Assembly (NCBI GenBank): GCA_018110905.1 | Contig: JAGBAZ010000002.1 | Location: forward strand, 1-64,000 | Length of the DNA: 64,000 bases | From: Oscillospiraceae bacterium | GTDB taxonomy: Bacteria; Bacillota; Clostridia; Oscillospirales; Ruminococcaceae | Reading direction: 5' to 3' | Part shown: one piece after another, positions 61,069 to 64,000 of the stretch | Numbering within the stretch: position 1 is the first letter of the stretch | Layout of the letters: each line of letters starts with the position of its first letter | Translations under genes and position numbers: made by a program | Notes under the pieces: generated by a model | The model's input: the letters and a program-made list of their open reading frames with translations, nothing else | The model's database searches: none | What the model was told of the DNA's origin: nothing

Positions 61069-62979
61069 ATGATGCTTGAAACAAAAAACAGATATGTTCC
61101 GCGGCTTTTGGCGGTGCTTCTTGCCTTTATATTTGTATTTTTCGGTACGGTATCTGTTTTTGCGGATGAAACTGTTGCAAAAGGTCCTTCGGCTGCAGAA
61201 GAAATATCTGCAGAAGCTGAAGAAGCAAATCTGGATTCAGATGAGAATGTGCCAGAAACTCTGGCAGTAACAAACGGATCTTGTGGGGCAAATTTAACAT
61301 GGATTTTTTCTGCAGGGACGCTCACAATAACAGGTTCTGGAGACATGTATGATTACACAAAAAATTCTGCACCGTGGGATGATTTGAGCGAGGATATCAT
61401 CCAAATAAGCTTGCCAGAAGGGCTTTCTGAAGTAGGAAATTTTTCATTTTATAATTGCAAAAATATTTCCACAATCACAATACCATCTTCTGTAACAAGG
61501 GTGGGAGAAAGTGCATTTGCACGTTGTAAAGAGTTGCAGATGGTAAATTTTGGAAATAGCATCAGAACCATTGAAAATGCTGCTTTTATGGATTGCCGCA
61601 AACTTAAATCAATAAATTTGCCAAATAATCTTACTTCCATTGGCATGAAAAGTTTTTACCGTTGTGAATCAATCACATCAGTAACAATTCCAAGCAGTGT
61701 TACACAAATGGGAGTTTCTGTTTTTGCTTATTGCAAGAGCCTTGTTTCTGCAAATATCAAAGCATCGATAAAAGCGTTACCTGAATACACATTTTATGGT
61801 TGTGAGATGCTAAGTTCAGTATCTCTCCCGGACTCAACTGAAGACATAAATACATTTTCATTTTATGGATGCGATAATTTGAATACGGTCTATTACAGCG
61901 GTACAAATAAAACCCCGGATGAGATGCAAGATTCAATTGAAAATAATTCTTCTGGTTTTAAAAATGATATCACAATAACTGACAGCGCTATTTCTGGAAA
62001 GACCGAAACGAGTTTTGAGCAGGAAAAAGGAAACGGAACAATTACGGAAGGCGAAATCAGTCTTGTAGAAGGAAAAGAATCGTCTGTTTCCACAATGGTC
62101 ACTACAGATTATACGGTAACTTTTCCGGAGAAAGATAAAGATGAAACCATTTCAGAAGTTACAACTGGAGCAACTTTTGTTGATGTTACCGTTATTGTAA
62201 ATGGCGAACAAGGCTGGTCGGAAGTTATTGGAGAAACGGAAAGCATTATTAAAAATTACGGAAACAATGCTGACGGAAGCGAAAAAAATATCGGAATTTC
62301 GCTTTATCTCAACGGAAACGTGACGATTGACGGCGGTTTCATCGAAGCCATTGCAGGAAAAAATGTTACCGTAACAGTTATGACTTCCGATGGCTCGATC
62401 TGGAAAATCAACGGAAAAAATGTTGATACGGCGGAACTTTCCGGAGAATACAACCTTGCTTATGTTATAGAAGCTGTTCCACCTGAAGTTTGTGCGGATT
62501 TCGGAGTGAGCACCGCATTCATGCTCAAATTCCTTGAACCTGCTCAGGTGGATGCAGAGGTGCTCATTCATATAGGAACACTGTTCGGAAGACAGAACGC
62601 AACACTTTTCCAGAAAAACAAAGAGCTTGACCGTTTGCAAAGCGTTGTTGTGGATAACGAAGGATATGCTCATTTCTACCTTGGATCTGTAAGCGAAAAA
62701 ACAGAATATTATATCGCGATGAATCTTCCGGACGCAGCGGGAGAAGCACTTATTCCGGAAAACATGCTTGCGGAATACGGCAATCCGGAATATATCGAAC
62801 CGATTAAATATGAGATAACGGGAAGAACCTCTTCCTGGGGAATGAATCTTGGTCAGGTCATGGGAATTCTCGGCGGAGTTATGGCCGGGGTAATAATCCT
62901 TGTTGGCGGAATAATGTTTATCTGGAACAGACAAAGACTCAAAAACGGATATGTTCCTAAATTTGATGACGAAGAATAA
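61069..62979 (+). CDS. Membrane-anchored BspA-type leucine-rich-repeat protein
   Basis: A 636-residue surface protein. Signal peptide (1-25, ending SVFA), an acidic stretch, then one module of the same CG..LTW.F..GTL.I.GSG.MYDY...APW opening as the LRR-dockerin protein, followed by about eight LRR_5 repeats (IG..AF..C..L..V..P.S). A beta-rich spacer leads to a C-terminal membrane span (about 600-622) and short basic/acidic tail. LRR_5 proteins bind host or sibling surface ligands. The two ATGs at 61069 and 61072 both follow AAAGGAGG; 61072 has the better spacing. A terminator follows, ending the transcription unit. Confidence 0.87.
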   Translation: MMLETKNRYVPRLLAVLLAFIFVFFGTVSVFADETVAKGPSAAEEISAEAEEANLDSDENVPETLAVTNGSCGANLTWIFSAGTLTITGSGDMYDYTKNSAPWDDLSEDIIQISLPEGLSEVGNFSFYNCKNISTITIPSSVTRVGESAFARCKELQMVNFGNSIRTIENAAFMDCRKLKSINLPNNLTSIGMKSFYRCESITSVTIPSSVTQMGVSVFAYCKSLVSANIKASIKALPEYTFYGCEMLSSVSLPDSTEDINTFSFYGCDNLNTVYYSGTNKTPDEMQDSIENNSSGFKNDITITDSAISGKTETSFEQEKGNGTITEGEISLVEGKESSVSTMVTTDYTVTFPEKDKDETISEVTTGATFVDVTVIVNGEQGWSEVIGETESIIKNYGNNADGSEKNIGISLYLNGNVTIDGGFIEAIAGKNVTVTVMTSDGSIWKINGKNVDTAELSGEYNLAYVIEAVPPEVCADFGVSTAFMLKFLEPAQVDAEVLIHIGTLFGRQNATLFQKNKELDRLQSVVVDNEGYAHFYLGSVSEKTEYYIAMNLPDAAGEALIPENMLAEYGNPEYIEPIKYEITGRTSSWGMNLGQVMGILGGVMAGVIILVGGIMFIWNRQRLKNGYVPKFDDEE

Positions 62980-62985
62980 ATCGAC

Positions 62986-63014
62986 AAAACACCCGAAATT
63001 TTTTCGGGTGTTTT
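62986..63014 (+). terminator. Terminator of the surface locus unit
   Basis: AAAACACCCGAAA / TTTCGGGTGTTTT 13-bp stem, 3-nt loop, with the T-rich 3' arm running into TTTTCTTT. Confidence 0.85.
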
Positions 63015-63047
63015 CTTTATAATATTAAATAAATGAATAAAAAAGTA

Positions 63048-63076
63048 TTGCATAACAAAAAAAAGTGTGATAAACT
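63048..63076 (+). promoter_or_regulatory. Promoter of the last, truncated gene
   Basis: TTGCAT (63048-63053), 17-bp spacer, TAAACT (63071-63076), about 100 bp before the start codon. The terminator upstream supports a new transcription unit. Confidence 0.6.
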
Positions 63077-63177
63077 AACAATGTATAATTATGGCTTGTA
63101 TTGCGCCCTTTTTTAGGAAACGTAAAACAGCCGGAGGTATATGTGTTTTCACACACTAAATCACAGGAGGAGATATG

Positions 63178-64000
63178 ATGAAAACTAAAACACCGATTTT
63201 GTCGCGTTGTTTGGCAATGCTCCTTGCATTGGTACTTTCTTTTGCCAATGTTCCGGGTCTTGTTCTCACTGCATTCGCAGCAGAAGCAGCTTCTGTCGGT
63301 GCCGGTGAAGTAGTAGCTGAAAATTATACTACTCTCACTGACGAAGAAAAAGCACTTCTCAAATCCGGTTATCTTGCCGGGGATTATACTATTGAGTATT
63401 CTGTTCCCGAAGACAGCGATGACCTTGTTGAAGTAAATGCTGACGAAAAGAAAATTACTGCAAAACCGTTTTCCGATTGGACTGCAGTAAAAGCAGAAAT
63501 CGTTGTAGATGAAGCAGTTGAAGAAACTGTTTCTCTTGTTGACGGCGAAGCCAACTATTCTTATTCCGGCAATGCTTTCTCTGTAAAAGTTACTTATGAA
63601 CTTGTAAGAAAAGTTGATAACCAGGAAATGATGCTTGGCGCAATCGCACCTCTTAAACAGGGTGTTGCAAATATTGAAAAAGGTCTTTCTGCTGATACAA
63701 ATCTTGGCGTTGTAGTTATGGCAAAAGACGTTCTTACCGATTTTGCAGACGGGTTCAATATACTTGTTGGCGGTAGTTTTAATTATTATGTAAAATTCAA
63801 TGAACCGGCAACGAAAGCGGTATATGAATTTAATTCGCAAATTGAAGCAAATGACGGAAGACTTGATTTGCAGGTTATGAACGAGGAATGCTCTAGTAAA
63901 ACAAAGTTCCTTGTTGAAAACGGGGCAGATTACAAAGCCTGTCTTGCTGAAACATACAAACTTTTGAACGATATAAAAGAAGATCCTTTTATGAAGGATA
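63178..64000 (+). CDS. Secreted protein, truncated at the window end
   Basis: An open frame of at least 274 residues that runs off the window. It begins with a standard Sec signal peptide (about 1-34, MKTKTPILSRCLAMLLALV...LTAFAAEA), not the SipW type. The visible part is acidic and mixed alpha/beta, with no recognised domain. The start is the second of two adjacent ATGs (63175, 63178), 7 bp after AGGAGG. Codon use (GCA, GGT, GTA) resembles the highly expressed genes here, suggesting an abundant surface protein. Confidence 0.75.
   Translation, partial: MKTKTPILSRCLAMLLALVLSFANVPGLVLTAFAAEAASVGAGEVVAENYTTLTDEEKALLKSGYLAGDYTIEYSVPEDSDDLVEVNADEKKITAKPFSDWTAVKAEIVVDEAVEETVSLVDGEANYSYSGNAFSVKVTYELVRKVDNQEMMLGAIAPLKQGVANIEKGLSADTNLGVVVMAKDVLTDFADGFNILVGGSFNYYVKFNEPATKAVYEFNSQIEANDGRLDLQVMNEECSSKTKFLVENGADYKACLAETYKLLNDIKEDPFMKD

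Overview
The window looks like a low-to-mid GC Clostridia (Bacillota) chromosome segment, probably from a gut or rumen anaerobe. The evidence is strong AGGAGG ribosome sites, frequent TTG/GTG starts, MurT/GatD, DegV, sortase-built pili, a dockerin protein and SipW-type secretion. No rRNA, prophage, IS element or CRISPR array was seen. The species cannot be named from the sequence alone.

Layout. 0-2 kb (- strand): a ZIP metal transporter, two Nudix hydrolases and a zinc-ribbon protein form one operon. It is divergent from a MarR regulator-DegV operon whose promoter carries two near-identical dyad operators. 3.5-8 kb: an alpha/beta hydrolase, a BspA-type leucine-rich-repeat protein ending in a dockerin, and a UDG-fold-like protein. 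8.2-18.9 kb: a TetR regulator with a 36-bp dyad operator, then a sortase pilus locus (signal peptidase I, large vWA/Cna-B tip adhesin, backbone pilin, class C sortase, LPDTG minor pilin, second sortase), then an XRE regulator. 18.9-30.1 kb: mostly housekeeping genes (tRNA-Leu, SfsA, radical SAM protein, RluA, EutP-like GTPase, rpsU, YqeG-type phosphatase, Xaa-Pro peptidase, MurT and a GatD-like subunit without its catalytic residues), plus an operon of tiny single-span membrane proteins and several dispersed palindromic repeats. 30.5-36.4 kb: an oppABCDF oligopeptide transporter.

36.4-64 kb is the most unusual part: one strand, tightly packed, apparently a dedicated cell-surface assembly system. 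It opens with a FIVAR-repeat membrane protein and a degenerate HD-GYP/EAL protein. It then encodes six secreted proteins with SipW-type signal peptides (YAWFTLS, AWYTN or YAR(Y/F) motifs), two ER-type (Ser/His) SipW-like signal peptidases, a membrane-anchored McrB-like AAA+ ATPase with a DUF2357-like coiled-coil partner, a type II membrane protein, an Lgt-like protein and a membrane-anchored LRR protein. The window ends inside another secreted protein. Three products share an IWLEGxDxxC signature near the C-terminus, and a 759-aa and a 1624-aa protein are paralogs with a related VYLDG signature. I infer an extracellular fibre or matrix system of the TasA/SipW kind in which a McrBC-like pair has been recruited to a non-defence role. 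The high-expression codon use of the 759-aa protein suggests it is the major subunit.

A recurring regulatory theme is a strong GC-rich hairpin without a U-tract just after a gene for an abundant extracellular product (backbone pilin, OppA, the 759-aa matrix protein, the 1624-aa paralog). This would let the first gene of a polycistron accumulate more mRNA than the genes after it.
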